A stretch of DNA of 64,000 bases from Chondrosia reniformis. Lineage: Eukaryota; Porifera; Demospongiae; Chondrillida; Chondrillidae. Location of the stretch: NCBI GenBank assembly GCA_947172415.1, contig OX359193.1, forward strand, positions 2,846,501-2,910,500, in the 5' to 3' direction. Below, piece by piece: positions 43,101 through 58,100 of this stretch (the first letter of the stretch is position 1; every line of letters starts with the position of its first letter). A model generated the notes under the pieces. The model did not search any database. It was not told the DNA's origin and saw only the letters and a program-made list of their open reading frames with translations. Both the position numbers and the translations under genes were made by a program.

Positions 43101-46100
43101 AGCTGCCAAAATGGACCAGGTTGGACCCTCATCCCTGCTGCATAGCATCGGCCCTCAAATGACCCCGACTGTACACGATTGTATTGTTTGCACCATCAAA
43201 CACAGTCCGAATGGACATGTAACACTCAGCAAGATTGCTAGTCTCATTCTCAAAAAATGAAGAACTTAGCATCACAAGGCGATCACCAGCAGCTTTAACC
43301 TTCTCCAGTAGTCTAACAGGTAAGTTGTGTATTGTTCATCTGTAGCTGTGGGTTCCTCGTCCAATTCACATTCTATTATGTCATTTAGTTGTTCAGTTAG
43401 AGGCTGCTGAGAGTCATAGGTGCTGCTGTCACGGTTAATGTCATTGTCACTCTCACTCTCAGAGGAATGGCTGTCCCTATTCACTGCAGCTTTGCAAAAT
43501 GCAGGATTGCAATGAGTGTGATCACCGAAAACCTGATCGGGACCATTTCTTAGATCATGCCTGAGTTGACTGACATTCTTAGTTTTGCTGTGCATTCTAA
43601 TTGCAACACGAGCACCAACTGTCAATCATTGTATAGCTCGTTTCGTCAGACTCCCTTACCTCTAAATTCAGGGTGGTCTTTAGCCAAACTTTCTAATTTG
43701 GAACGATAACACTTATAGGCATGATTGGCACATTCAATTTTTTTAATGAATGGACCATATGTGACACACTGTTGCAAATTATCCGCCACTGAGCTGTCAC
43801 CATCCCCAATGATTCGCATGTACCTAAGTCCATGTGTCTGCTCAGACAACCGAAAACCCTCCACAATAATGTCACTCTCCATGGCTGCAGATGACCCACT
43901 CCGATTGTGGTAACACCGATGGTGTGGTGTTGACATGCTTTGATTCTCTGCCACTGAGCATACAGCACAATATTTGTGTTGCACACCTAGAAACAACAAC
44001 TTCTTGGTGCACTGACCGAAAATCACAGCAACCCCACTTTTAGCATTGTATAAATGCTTATGAGACCAGTTGGACCACCCACCATCCACCACCACAGTAA
44101 TGGCTGGCATGCCCTGATGAAAGTCACCCCTCACCATGGCCAGCTTATTCTCTTCCTCACCTGCTGCAATCGTCTTCTCATTGAGAAGCTGATGCATGCA
44201 GTCGCTCAGAAGTCGCTCTGTGTTAGTGTACAATTTTTTTCTCATTCCGGGAACATTCATGGGTGTCACTGAGCATGTTATGGAAGTTGCGCCACCACCT
44301 GTAGCCATCTGGCCTAACACTGCAGCAACATTGACAACCCATCGCTGATGCCATCTGCCGTTTTCACACGTTTGGATGACTTGATGCTAAACTTCTGCCA
44401 CATTTGATGCATTTAACGATCACCACTGATGCCAGCTTGTCTTGTTTCCCCATCCAATACACACATCCCACCCCATTGTCCACGGTGGGTGGTGATTTCT
44501 GTTAAGCCAGACCCCAGGTTTTCCAAATCCAGGATCTGTGATCCTAGTGCTGGTGAAGTGTTAGTGATGTCAGTTAGAGGCTGTTGTGCCTTCTTCCATC
44601 TATATACGTAGCTTCTATTGCCTTTCTAGCAGAACTCCTTCTCCCTGTTTGCTGTGTTGCTGTATCTGCTCTACGATACTTTGCTTTTCTTGTACTCATG
44701 TTGTGTTGATTGCTCCAATCTTCCTCACTCTTTTCCCGCCACGGTAGAAGTGAATGACGGGGGGGGGGGATGATGGTCACCCAAATGGCATGTGATGTTT
44801 ATTTTGTTAGCGATATTCATTAAGTGTTTAATGATATTCATTTATGCATGAATCTAGTTAAGTAGTAACAATATGGCAGGTCACCCGCCACCCTAAAGCT
44901 CCTAACTTTGTAAAGCTTCGAAACTTCGAATCAATATGCTTATAAAATTTTTCCTATATTAACACTTCATTTGAAGTATTATATTTTGAGGTGCAAAACT
45001 GAAGCTCATATCAGTCAACGATCATTGAATTAGTGAAAGGTTATTTCTATGCCTACTTGGAGACAGCTAGAAAGGCTATATACAATCAACTCAGAATGAA
45101 GGTATATATGTATAAATAGAATATATACGTACGTAATAATAATATATTTTGTTAGTACGTTTGTGCGTATACAATAAATCTTGAGTTCTTCAACAATCAT
45201 ATCGAATTTCCTGTAGCGGAGACATGTTATTATCTAATCTTATGCGAAGGGGAAAATTCCGCATCTATCATAAAAGAATCTGACATTGTAGAGCCAGAAA
45301 TACCCCAAAAGGATCAGATTGTAAAAGTTAAATGGGCAAAAGCAATACTAAACGGCCAACTAATTGACAAAGGTTCAATGATGGAAGAGACAAGAAGAGA
45401 AAAAAGCCTCCTAAAGACAGAGGAAGAAAGTCACAGCCAGAAAAGATCAAGAACACCACTCAGAGAGAGGAAAGGTCTCATGATGAGTACCCCTAAGAGA
45501 AAAGAAAAACTTGTCAAGAAGAGCCAAAAACTAAAAGTACAGAAGAAAGTGGTTAGGACAAGACCACCAGTAAATTCAATTCACTTATCGATAAAGTGTT
45601 ATACAAGCCGTTAATTGTTAAGTATGCCTTTTGCGTAAGAATGTACATAGGTGCATCGAAACTTTGGAGGAAGCTTCGTAGCTTCACAACTTCGTACTGC
45701 TTCGAAAGACTTTGCAAGTGCTTTGAAGAACTTCACAACAGCTTGGAAAAACTTGGCCAACTTCACACTTCGTACGTCAAGATTTTTTCCCGCCATACCA
45801 TAGCACAATAGTCTATTTCGATAATAAGACTTTAAGTTCTATATTATCCCAAACTCCAAGTGTTGTAATGTAGAGGTGGTAGTTAGCAGGCAAGAAGATA
45901 ATCTTGAAGGCCAACTAAAATATATTACTTGTTTATTGTCCGACAGTGATCATGAGATAGTGGAGGGAGGTCCAATTTTAATTTTATCTTTTACTTTTTC
46001 TTATTAGTCCATGCACGTCACATGAAACTCAAATATATAGGCATTCATTTCAGTCAATTAAAAAATCGATTGTCAGATACAACAGTGTACATGTTTGTGC

Positions 46101-49100
46101 ATAATTATGCAGGTACCAAATCAATTACAGCAAAGAAATACAGGCAGGTGTGTTTACAGATAGAAATTGAGTACATATATATACCAATACATTTATTTTA
46201 TTAATATGCAGACAGTGAACAGTGCATGTGGAAAAGGGTGAAAGACAAATATACAAGTGTCTAGTATAAGGAATCCACATCAATTATTTCTTAAGTCCAG
46301 GTGTAAAGGAAAGTGTATGCTTTTGAACTTTCTCCTTTCCGGCACACAAAGTGCATAGTGGATAATAGCCTAGATTATCAGTGCATAGTTCATCCTCACG
46401 TCCACAAAATGGGAGCTGGTCATAACGGTATAAGACCTATGCACACATGTTATGCAACGCAACGTTTAATAAATGCAACATACTACGCAATGTCTTTACG
46501 TATATATACGGTTCCAGTATGTTGGTCACAGGTATTTAAAACCTAATTACGTACATTCATGGTCAGGGTATATATATAAACTGTCCAGGCGGTTGTATAT
46601 GCTGAGGAATGGACGGGGACGATGAAGAAGTAATATATTTATTTATATTTCTAAATTGCTATATTTATCCTTTATTTCAGCAGGATAACAACCAGCATTG
46701 TCCATCAGTAGCGATACTGATCTTCTACCTTGAGTGCTCAAATGGCAATTCACCTTGGATAAAATGATGTCCAGTAGTATATCACCAGACTTCCAAATAA
46801 CAATTGGTAGCATCACACTTCCACCAGCTGCATTAATCATTAAAGCCACAGTTATTCTCTGAACAGACTGCTTTCCTCCCTTGCACTGAATTCCACGCTG
46901 ACCAAAGCCTTCCAATCACACCCTGTTTCATCCAGGTTCCAGATATCCTCTTTATAGCCCTCTAGCAGTATAGGAAGTCTCTCATTCCGTGAATCCGCTG
47001 TCTCACTATTGACATCTCCAGCCACACCACATATGGATACCTGCTTCACATTATAATGCTTCTTCCACTTTTCAAGCCATCCATTTGTACCCTTAAACTC
47101 TGGCTTTCCTAGCCTTTCTGCAATCTGCTTTGCCTTTGAAGTGAGCCGAGGTCCTTCAGGGTAAATATTTTTGTTTTTTTGGAACAAGCCATTTGATACC
47201 ACTGTTTAACGGAGGTTAAATAGTATGTTATTAAATTATTTGGCAACACTAATATTGTCCATTGGATGGAGTGGATAGGGTCCGCTATTGGGGGGTGCTA
47301 TTATTCTAAATATGTAAGACTAAATCTGTGATTTACATACTGTCAGTTGACTGGAGATTGTCCATTATTCAGAGAGTCCGTTAATAGAGGTTTCACTGTA
47401 TTATTATAATTACTAATACTATCCAAGGTAAATCAAAAGAAATAGCCAACCACTATTGCATAAAGAAAGGGGCAGAGGCTGCACCTGGGCACGTATAAAC
47501 CATTACTACTTGTAAGGGTTACCAGGCCATCCACCAAGGTGCACAGCCCAGCTGACTGGCAGCAGGCCATCGGGTTAAAAAGAGTCATACATAGATAAAT
47601 GAAGTTTACATGTGTTGAGTTAGGTTTTTGTTCGACCACTGCAGAAATCAATTGATAATCTTACATTTTTGCAGACTTGGAAGCCTACTTGGAATAGGTG
47701 ATTGCAGCATAAGGAGGCCCTTGAAATCTTTTTTTGGTAAGGTTACATGATTTTCATCTGAGCAGGCTGTAATTTCTATTACTCTTAGGTCATAATGGAG
47801 GACCTGTATATGATACACTTGTGATAGACCATTGTTTTGTAAGGTATGGAGCAAGAGATTGTTTATAAGTATAAAAGTAATACAAAAGCATTTTATGCAT
47901 TTACTCAGCTCAGGGAAAGATGAAGCAAAAGTTTGGTCCATGGATTGCATAATGACAGATGCAACTGTACCTAAGAAGACTTTACGACCTACTAGGAGGT
48001 AAATTTAACATCTTCAGGTTCATCACATGCAGTGTATGCATTTAAAAATGTATTCAGAGCCCTTAATGTTATTATGCAGTGTGATGTTTAATTCATTGTA
48101 CAATGTGGTGAGACCATGTAGTTTAATTGCAGTCTATAGTCTGACTAATTTATTCTTCAGCGTTTACTCTCAATCTGATATCTGATTTGTAGTAAAGCCT
48201 TTGTAATGGAGTACATGGGTGAAATCTATCTAAGAACTGCCATTGCAGAGGTCAAAATAACGTCAGGTCGTCTGTCAATTTCTGTAAATTTAATTAATTA
48301 TAACAAAACATTATCATTGTCAGCCAGTGTGAACGATGAACCCCCTTTGACCTTCTGAGGGACTATTTGACCAGTTCTCCATAGCTTGTGCTGGGTGGTA
48401 TTAGAGTCCTTATTTTAGGCGGAAATTGTGAACAAGCATTGGTATTAATTGATAATTCATTGAATAGGACAGCTATGTTATTTTGGCAAACTTTATTAGA
48501 GAGTTACTTAGTAACTTCTTTAATAAATCAACAACAAAACATTTTCCGGTTGTATATTGACTGTTTATGTACGTTGGTCAAAATGCAAACACCTGTTATA
48601 TTCTATGATGTCAGCAATATACCCAATTCCAATTACAGCTTGCCTCAGGAAGCCCCTTATATTGTTTTCATTTGCCGATTCAGTTGTATGGCTTTATGTT
48701 ACGGAAAAATATTCAGATAGGTAGATATATACGTACGTATAGTACAGGTTCATATGCAACTAATATAGCACTTAATTTATATGCATTCCAATTAGTTTAT
48801 TGATACTACATACATTTTTGCACAAGATAGTATAAAAGGAAATTAGCACAACATGATGCATGATATTGTTATGTACTTGTCAATAACGTATCAACAATGA
48901 GTTCAAAGGCGGCCCTCACTCTGACAATCATGTCAGTATAGGGGTGTTTTTCAAATCAAGTCTGCCCGGCTTGTGTAATGCTGATCTTGCACCTCTCAAA
49001 CAGAGAATCGCTGAGTCTTTCAGTGAAAATGCGAGCTTGCATCAAATCATCTTTATAGTCTCGCAGTACGGTGATGAGTGCTTGGGTAGTATGGCAATGA

Positions 49101-52100
49101 GTGCTTGTGGCTGATCATTGAGGCCAATTGCTTGTAGAAGATTGCGGCTGAGGGGCCCAAGTCCACCTGAGACAGACATCACTAAGGGTCGTAAAAGAGC
49201 CATGCTCGATCTCGATGACTAGCTTCTCATATTGCCTTCTCTTGTCCTTCTCATTCTTTCTGCAAGTGGATTGGATGGTCTGGTTGGCATGGGATGGTGC
49301 AAATGGGTTAAACACCCTCACATCAATGAATGTACCTTGCCTATTGTTTTCACAGAATCCAAAGGCTTTCACATCTAGTCTTGCATTGGCCTCCACATTT
49401 GCAGTTTGGTTTTGGAAAGTTTCCCCAGATAGGGGTTGAAGGTAAGGTTCAACCTCTGCACTTGTGCACACTTCAGTAAGACGTTGGGCCATCAAATCAT
49501 GGATGTGATTGTGCCTAATTGTTGGATCCTATCTATATCGAATGCACAAGGCATCACTTGTATTTCAGCCATAGCGTGTACACCCGCCTCACAGCCACTA
49601 AACTGTCCCGTGCTGAGTTGAATGTCACCTGTAGCCTTCAGAATGTCTGTACTTGGAATGTGTAGGACAGCTTTAGCAACCATTCTCCGAAGGACCTTGC
49701 AGACCCCAATGGGCTTCATGCCAGGGCTTTTATGCAGAGCAATCAAGCAGCTGGCTAAGAGGCATGTCAGGCCTTCAGGGTCAACATCTGTGCAGACACT
49801 TAATTTATACGTCGATATAGATATAATATGGGTTCATACACAACTAACACTTAATTTATACGTCAATGCATAGTTTTTGCAAATGACAGTGCCACATTCA
49901 GGAAGCTTTAGCTAATGAATTGTTATTTATATACTTAAGCATCTTCAATCGTTAAGATTTTGAATATATATATTAACCCCTTGACTGTCATAAGCTATAA
50001 AAGTGGCCCTTAAAGACAGACTTTCACATCCACCATCTTCCTTCCGATTTCTGTAAATATTCGTATGTATTATGTTCCTAATATTAGAAATTTGTTAGTA
50101 AAGTTACAGCCCGTTATAATACATATTAATAAAGTTACAGAGTAAAGTATACGAAGGAATCGTTTACACAAAAATGCACTATAAAACCGGTTTTGATAGA
50201 AAATAAATGGCAGCAGCAAGATATAGTAAATACATGAAGTGATTTCTAACAAGTGAACTTCTCTTTCTGGTCGTTTATTAATAGTTTTGTTTGTATGTGC
50301 CTAAAACAGTAGGTTTATGGTCTCCAAACCACTTTATTTTGGAGAAAAAGGTAGTGCGCCAGAATAGTGGCTCATGACAGTCATGTAGTGATAAAGAGAA
50401 GTTAGAAGTAGGGATTGCTAGTGTTGCAACAATCTATTAATAGCACAAATGGAAGAAGCATCAAAACAAGACAGTGATCATGAGAGGTACAGCTAACCAT
50501 ATAAAAGTGGCATACTGAAATTTAAGTTATGAAACATCTAAGATACCATTTTCCTACATGCTATGCCTATTCTGTAAAAGAGCCTATAAGGGAACTAAAC
50601 CTAAAAGAGAGTTTTGGATAGAGATACAGGAGTCTTTTCTTCCTTCTTTTCCCTTCTTTCATCTTCTTCTCCACTTAGTTAGACAGCCGTGTCTGGGAAT
50701 TTCACCCTTCATCAGTGATCCTGGGAGTCTTTGTCTTTTTCTTTACCTTGATCTTCTGTGAATCCTTGGCTCTCTATGCTAAATCTAGGGGCCTCATATA
50801 CACTATTTTAGTGCCAAAAGTTAAATAAGGTGTTAATTAAGACACATGATGAAATTTAATTTTATGAAAGGAATGTAAGTCAAATTAATTAAATCTATTA
50901 GTAATCTTGCTTGTACAGTTAAAACGGACTCAGCATAACTATATAGACACAAGTAGGACATATTACATAACTCTACCCTTAGGTCTTATAGTAGTAACAT
51001 TTCTTTGGAGGTTGGGTAACACAATATGGGGTAACACAAGACAATCCTTAAGCATACTAGCTACTTTTTGCTTATACTTGATTCTAACTAGAGGCTGCTG
51101 AGATAGGAAGGTTTTAAAGGTTGATTTTAGCATAAAGTATTTGTAACCCTGCTTAATAAGCCTACTGCATAACTGCAAACGTTTAGCCTGAAAACTGGAG
51201 AAATCACTACATATTCTGGAATACCTAATTAGTTGTGAAATGAAGACACCATAGGCTGGGGTATTAGGAATATTTCTATCTAAATGGAGGAAATTTACTA
51301 TATCAAAGTTAAAGTCCTCTCACTTATCATATACTTTAGTGATAAATTGATTACTGGTAATGGTATGACATTTAAAATTCGACACCCCTCTGAGAAGTTT
51401 GAAACTCCTGCTTTGTTCTTAATATCCATGCAAGTTACATAGGTTTTGTTTGTCCAAGTCTGCAGAGCAATTAAAATTTATTTAATTAGTTGTATAGGAA
51501 CTCCTAAACATTCTGAGTAGACATATATACGTACAGAGTATAGTGTTACGGATTGTACTGGATATTCATGCCATTTACAAACATATGGAGCTATGTAGCT
51601 GTCCTGAAGGATTAGATTTGCATATCTTTTCTTCTCTCTTTAACAACAATGTTATATCTATTTGTCAAGACGCTACACTTTAAATTCCTTTTTTTTTGAA
51701 ATAGAAAGGGTGAATACAAGTTAAATGAAACATTAAAAAGTGAATTTAGCCAGTTTATAGCATTAGAATGAGGTAGTCCACCAAGTGCTTCAGCCATTTT
51801 ATCTGGTGTTCTAATTCTTTAGATATATCTTGGGCTATTTAGTCATAAGAGCCACAAGGGACTTCGTTTACTGAAAGAGCCAATGCATTTATTGCAGTTG
51901 TTGCTTTAACGTGGTTCCATCCGAGTTTTAATGCAAGAAAGCTTCTGTTAGCTTTGTTGCTTTTTGGCATCATTGACATACTTTCAGTTCTTCACATCTC
52001 ATATATTGGGCATAACTTTCTTTAGGAAGGGCTATTGTGCATTCATCAAAACTTCGCAAGAAGTACCTAAGTATAGTTTTAACTGTTGACTCAAATTTGC

Positions 52101-55100
52101 CAGGAGGCAGTCCCTTTACTAACAACTTATAATGCAATTTTCGGAGTGCCACTGAGTAAGTCTTTCTTGTTTTTGTTTCATATCTGAAGTCAAATGTGAA
52201 GTTATTTTTTCTGATTTCATTTGAAGCAGATAGTAACTATATCTCTTCCTCCAAATCTGTGATGTCTTCTAGCTTCTGTTGATTTAGAAGTTTCTGTAAA
52301 TAGTACTCAAAACTGAGATTCTCTTTAGTTGGAACATTTTGATTTCTTTAGTTGCTTTCACTAATTTCTTGTCTTATTCAACCTTTAAATATTGCATTTT
52401 GTTCTGGATATGACTTGTCTTAACTGAACAGTCTCTAGTTCTGAATCAGTGTCCTTGATCTTTTTTTCACTGTCTGAATCTGGATCTTTTTTACCGGATC
52501 GACTGGTCATATTGTCAAGGATATCGTAACTTGTTCTTTGCTTTTTGTAATCCAGAGTTCTTGGTCTTCTTCTAGCACTTGCTAAGAAACAGATCAGTAT
52601 GCCTTGTGTGGAAGTAATTGTATCTGTCTAAGGAACGGGTCTACTGCTATGTATGTATAGTCTCCCAATTGCAGTCTTCCCAGCATCATGAATAAAAGGA
52701 CAATCAATGCTTTAGAAATGCATGTAATTGCTTGTAAAATTCCATAGATGGTGGCTTGGTAAATGACAGAACGGATTGATCATTCTGAGCTGCAACAATA
52801 GTCCTCTTTAATTTCAATCCTGTATATCCTGCCACTTGGATAACACATGGAATCCCTTCCACTAATTCTATATACAATGAAATCGACAATTGTACTAATG
52901 ACTGCTGTTTCAGTATGAATTTTGAAATTCAGAAATGTTAACACTGAACATGTACATATGCAGTAAGGGATACTAAAAGCTACTACACACCACAATGTAC
53001 TCTATATGCAGTGGGCATAAAGGAATTTTAATATGTACCTTGCTTGTTATTTATCTTTGGTACCCATCTGTTTTTTATTTTGATACTTTTTCCAGACGTG
53101 CAATGCATTGTTACCATCCCTACTTCTATCTTCTCTTTTTTAGATATATTTTTTCTTTATAAAGCAGTTTAAAGGTTATATTATGCTGTGTGACATCCTA
53201 CACAGTTGAATTGAACGTTTTTGGCCTTCCTTTGTATTCTGTTAATGCACAGACAAGGGTAGCACCTGGAAATATCGCAAGCAATCGAATGCCTACCCTT
53301 TAGGTGTCCACATTTCCTTGCTTACCAGCTGGATGAGGCATTTGCATCTGTAAAATGAAGAAACAGATCGAAATGTTCAAGTCTATCAAAGTTTCTCTTA
53401 GCAGCTACACTCTCAAACCATAATTCATACCTTTTGTCTGATATGTTGCACCCGTTTATGACATGAACCGTTTTTTCACTTTATAGCTATTATATGCCTA
53501 ATTAACAACCTCCTTAGTAATCTTAGGCACCACTTCGGATGTTAAAGTAGAGAATATCGAAGATTTTGTTCCAAAAACAGGCATTTTTGTCAATTATCAC
53601 AGTGTGCCTAAACCCAAAGACAGTAGTGAGGTTTATGGTATTTTGGTTTTCGAAATGTCTCTGTAGTTCCAAGTTCTGTAGTTTAATATTCTGCCTGAAT
53701 GTCACCAATATACTGCTTATCCTTGATTATTTTTCTAATTACAGTTCGGGCATATTAAAGATGTCCTATAGTGAATCTGGTAAGTCTCTCTTTTGTGCAC
53801 AAGAAAATGGTTGCATCAGTGAATGGGATATTACTACAGGAAAAGAGAAGGTATGTAAAGGTTACTGATTGTCCCTAACCAATTTTGTATTGTAGTTTCA
53901 AAGTGTCACCATTGTTTCTTCCTTGTGTACTATACCCATTTAAATAGAGTAAGGATTCCTTATAACTGCGTCAAATTTATCTTTTGAAAGGATCATCTTT
54001 CAACTTCGTCCAGAGATGCAGTTTGTTGTTTCTTCTTGGCTGTCAGACGTTTTGACCAAGGGTCTTCAGTGACTGCTGGTGGTTTACTTTTATAGGCATC
54101 ATTTCCTGCCATTTTCTACACATTTTAATTTATTTTATTATCCCTAACAGCATTGATAAAATAATATAACCTGGAGGTACAATTGCGAAGATTTACTTCA
54201 GATTGCAATAGATTTGGTAGATCTACTATTTTCATATAACATTTGATTCAAATGGAAACCAGGTATCATTTAACAGCCGAGATTCAGGGTGTAACCTGAG
54301 GGATTCCCTGTGTGAATTCCTGCTGCTGGGTGTAATATTATACGTATATAATACAACATGTGTCTCTTCTGTTAGGGTATTATCTGCTAAGATACGTACA
54401 TAGTTCTCTTATTCTTGAAAGATGGAAGTATGAATGACCCTACATTATCACCCTACCGGCCAAAATATGCTTCAGTACATTGCAACTTTTTATAGATATT
54501 ATCTTATATATAAAGAGAAGTTCAAAACGTATGTTTGTGATCTCCTCCCGTGCACACAGTCGCATCGCAACCAAACATGGACCATCTTCCGTACACTAAT
54601 GGGGTCTACGTGCTCAACAGGCTGCAGCCGAGTAGTGCACACCGAAAATCCTAACAATGACCATCTGTTATCTTGGATCTACGGAGAAAGTATATGGTTT
54701 TCCGTGGACGATTCACATGTTAATACCGCAATGCCAACAAGGCAGTGCCTTTGTGGAAGTGCCAGAATAGAGAAGCCTGCCATCTATGTTTGTATATTAT
54801 ATTAAGGATAAATTGTTACACAAATACAGATTCTAGTGAAGGCCCGGGCAAACGGAGACTGTGTTACTAACACCTGGCAGGCTTCTATTTAACAATGGTG
54901 ATAGTAATTATCATCAATTAAGTACATACGTATAACAAAAAGGCAAGGAAGACTGACTTGTGAATTCTGCTAGTGTTCTACTAAGATAATTAAATGGCTA
55001 TCTATAAGGGTAATTTTGAATGACATGTGTGTATGAATTTCTGTGCAAATAGAACATAGCAATAGTATTCCTGAATGTAATATTTGTAATAGAAAGTTCT

Positions 55101-58100
55101 TCCTATCTCTTATTATGTGTAGAGTTGCTTTGCTGCGCACACTGGTGCTGTATACTGTCTTTGTCAGAGATCAGGAACATCTCACCTTGTAACTGGAGGA
55201 GAGGATGGAAGAATCTGCATTTGGGGTATACATTGATTGCATATTTAATTTATATTGAATTTTGTAAATTAATTGTAGAAATATTGGTCTTTCTTTCTTA
55301 TTAACTGTTGATTTTGTAGATGAGAATAATCTTCTCACTGCAGCAAGAACAGGTTATCTTGGAAGAGGTAATGTCATATCCTCTTTAGATTTGGACAAAG
55401 GGGGAGATTGGCTGGTAAGATATATGGTAGTAAACTCATGCAATGTGCCTTCCCAATCTGTGTAAATGAAAGTACATTTATATTATTTGTTACGGAAGGT
55501 GTATTTTAATTTGCTTGTACACTTTATCGAACTCTGACTTAATAGACTAACATATGTTTTGAATGAGTTAAGTATTTAACAGGGTTTCTTACAGCTTTCA
55601 GCCCAGGGGGGTGCAAAATGAGATGGCATGGATTATTGGGGGGAGGGGGCAAGTACGTATCCATGTGCAAAGCATACAGCAAACTAGGGGCAGTCTGGGA
55701 GAAAGTTTGATTTTGGACTTTTTATTAGATGCAATGTGAGACTGTTTCACGCAAGCATTATTTACATCTGTCAGGTGAAACCTTTATCCTCTGTTGCTAA
55801 GGTGTGAATTCCTAACTTTGGGGAAATTAATCTGCACTTTTCTATCAAATTCAGTCACTATATTCTGGGTTACCTAACACCTTAAGGCAACTGCTGAGTA
55901 ACACAGGATATAGTATATTGACAGGTTAGGTCACATCTTGTAACAGTTTCCTCTTGTAGCCTAATATAAAAGGCTAGATTAGAAGCTGACTAGTATATTC
56001 ACAAGTCTACAAGCTCTTTATACTAAGTCTTCTCTGCTTCACTATGAGTAAGGATATTCATGGCTACTTTAGCTGTAGCTCATCATTACCTCCTACTAGA
56101 TAAGATTTCTCTGAATTTGATTACTGATATTGAGCCTACTGTTGCTAAAAGCAGTGTTGTGGTTTTACTTGTTCACATCAAGCTTCTACTTCTAGCAAGG
56201 AACGCCTGAATGGCGCATATTCATTTATCGGTTTGTGTAATTAGAACCTACGGTCTGGGGAGCATGCGCAATAATTGGAGTCAGCTCTCTCCTCCCCTCA
56301 AGTAGATCGCAGCTTCCCAGCTGTGTAGCAAAAATCGGCATGGCTTGAAGATGCCCCATTTCTGTGCTGTTCCAGGATGCAGCAACCGTCTGACCTCAAT
56401 ACTCAAGTAAGCTGTCAATGCTTGCCTCTAAAGAATAAGCCATTGCTGAAGCAGATAGAACAAATTTACCGCTCAATGAGTCTACGTGCGTACGTAGCAA
56501 CCACTTCATTAATTCCAGAAGCAGATTGCTGCGCCCAGACAAGGCTCCTTTCTTGAAACTACCAATGCAGGTTGCTGGACTGCCGCCACGTAGACCTCTT
56601 CTTTGATCTGTGCTCCCCTATACCCAGTGATATTGATATACCTGATTCAGATGTCTTCTGCTGTGATGTAGCTGTAAACACTGACCTGACTAGAGCTGAT
56701 CTAGAGTCACTTTAAAGGGAAGTACATGATTTGAGGGACAGACTGACGCAGCTGGAGTGTGACTGTGAGGATTTGAAGAAGCAGCAGCTCTTTCGCCTCA
56801 GGAACATCAGTGATGATGAAAGCAAAGTGAGATTTTATCCTGGCTTTTACTGAGGTTAATTTTTTGGGGCCAACTGTCAACAGGCTGAATTATTGGTCAA
56901 GCACCAGTGGAACTGAGAATCAAACTAAATCTACAAATGGCCGAAAAAGGATGCTTCCTTCCCTAGATGTGTTCTTCCTTGTTTTAGTCCACCTGTGCCT
57001 AAGACTATTTGAGCGGGATATAGTGTATCGCTTGGCCACCTAAAGCTTTTATTCAGTCCCACATACCCAAAGTCTTTGTGGAAAAGTATCCATCTATACG
57101 AGTTATAATTGATGGAATAGAAATTTTTGTTGAACAAACTGCTGTACAAGAATCATAACACCTACAATAGAATCATCAAATTTCACCTACTGGTACAGTT
57201 ACATGTGTATCAGTATGTATCCTTGTAGCGTTTCAGATAGGGAGCTGATGCGGCAGTCTGACCTCATTGATTTGTTAGAGCATAGGGATTCTCTCATGCC
57301 TGACAGAGGTATTGACATTGAGGAGGATTTAGTCTTAAGAGAGTAAGACTAAATATACCACCTTTTCTGAAGGGAAAAGCACACTTAGTGCATATGAACT
57401 TGTAGAAACCAGACATATTGCTTCATTAAGAATACATATAGAAAGAGCCATGGAACAGCTGAAAAATTTTTGTATCTTTGATAGACCTCTTCCTGCATCA
57501 TTTAGGGACACTGCTAGTCACATTTTCTTAATATGTGCCTTGCTCACTAATTTTTATCCTTCCTTGTGCATGTAATGTTTAATTTGTTGCATGCATTATT
57601 GTCTTGTCGCAGAGTAATTTCTTACATTATAGAAAAATAAAGAATTACATAATGTAATCTGGTTTATGTTGAGGATAAGCATGTAACATCAAAAAAAGGC
57701 TCAAGTTCAGGAATGCACTTTTTCCATTCAGCATTGGGTAAAATACGCTATACAGACAGTCCCTTACAAATAGAAATATAGAAGTCACACTAATGATACA
57801 CATCCACACATACGTATAGCTGTAGCAGAACTTGATGTTAGTACGGGTGTGCTGGTTTGAGACAGACTTCTGAGCCCACTAGCTCACAACAGAAAAGAGG
57901 ATCACTCCATGCTGCTTATGGTGTTGCTTCATGTTTGGAATGGGGACATTTAATTTCAACTATTTAATTTCACTGCATGGAATGTTCATCCCTTACATGC
58001 CCATCAGGTGATGCACCCAGCCATCCTTCCACAGGATGAATTAAAAAGCCACACGTCTCAACAGAAACGTTATGCCCTACAACATGCATATGAGAGATGT

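Noticed and set aside
41759-44720. YqaJ/lambda-exonuclease domain as sign of a viral or prokaryotic recombination or defence system
   Set aside because: Flanked by a transposase-type domain and SWIM finger in an intron of an animal gene; the same domain class occurs in animal DNA transposons, so no prophage or virus is needed.
54434-54805. 123-residue open frame in a THOC6 intron
   Set aside because: No domain, no splice context, no similarity I recognise; probably chance.
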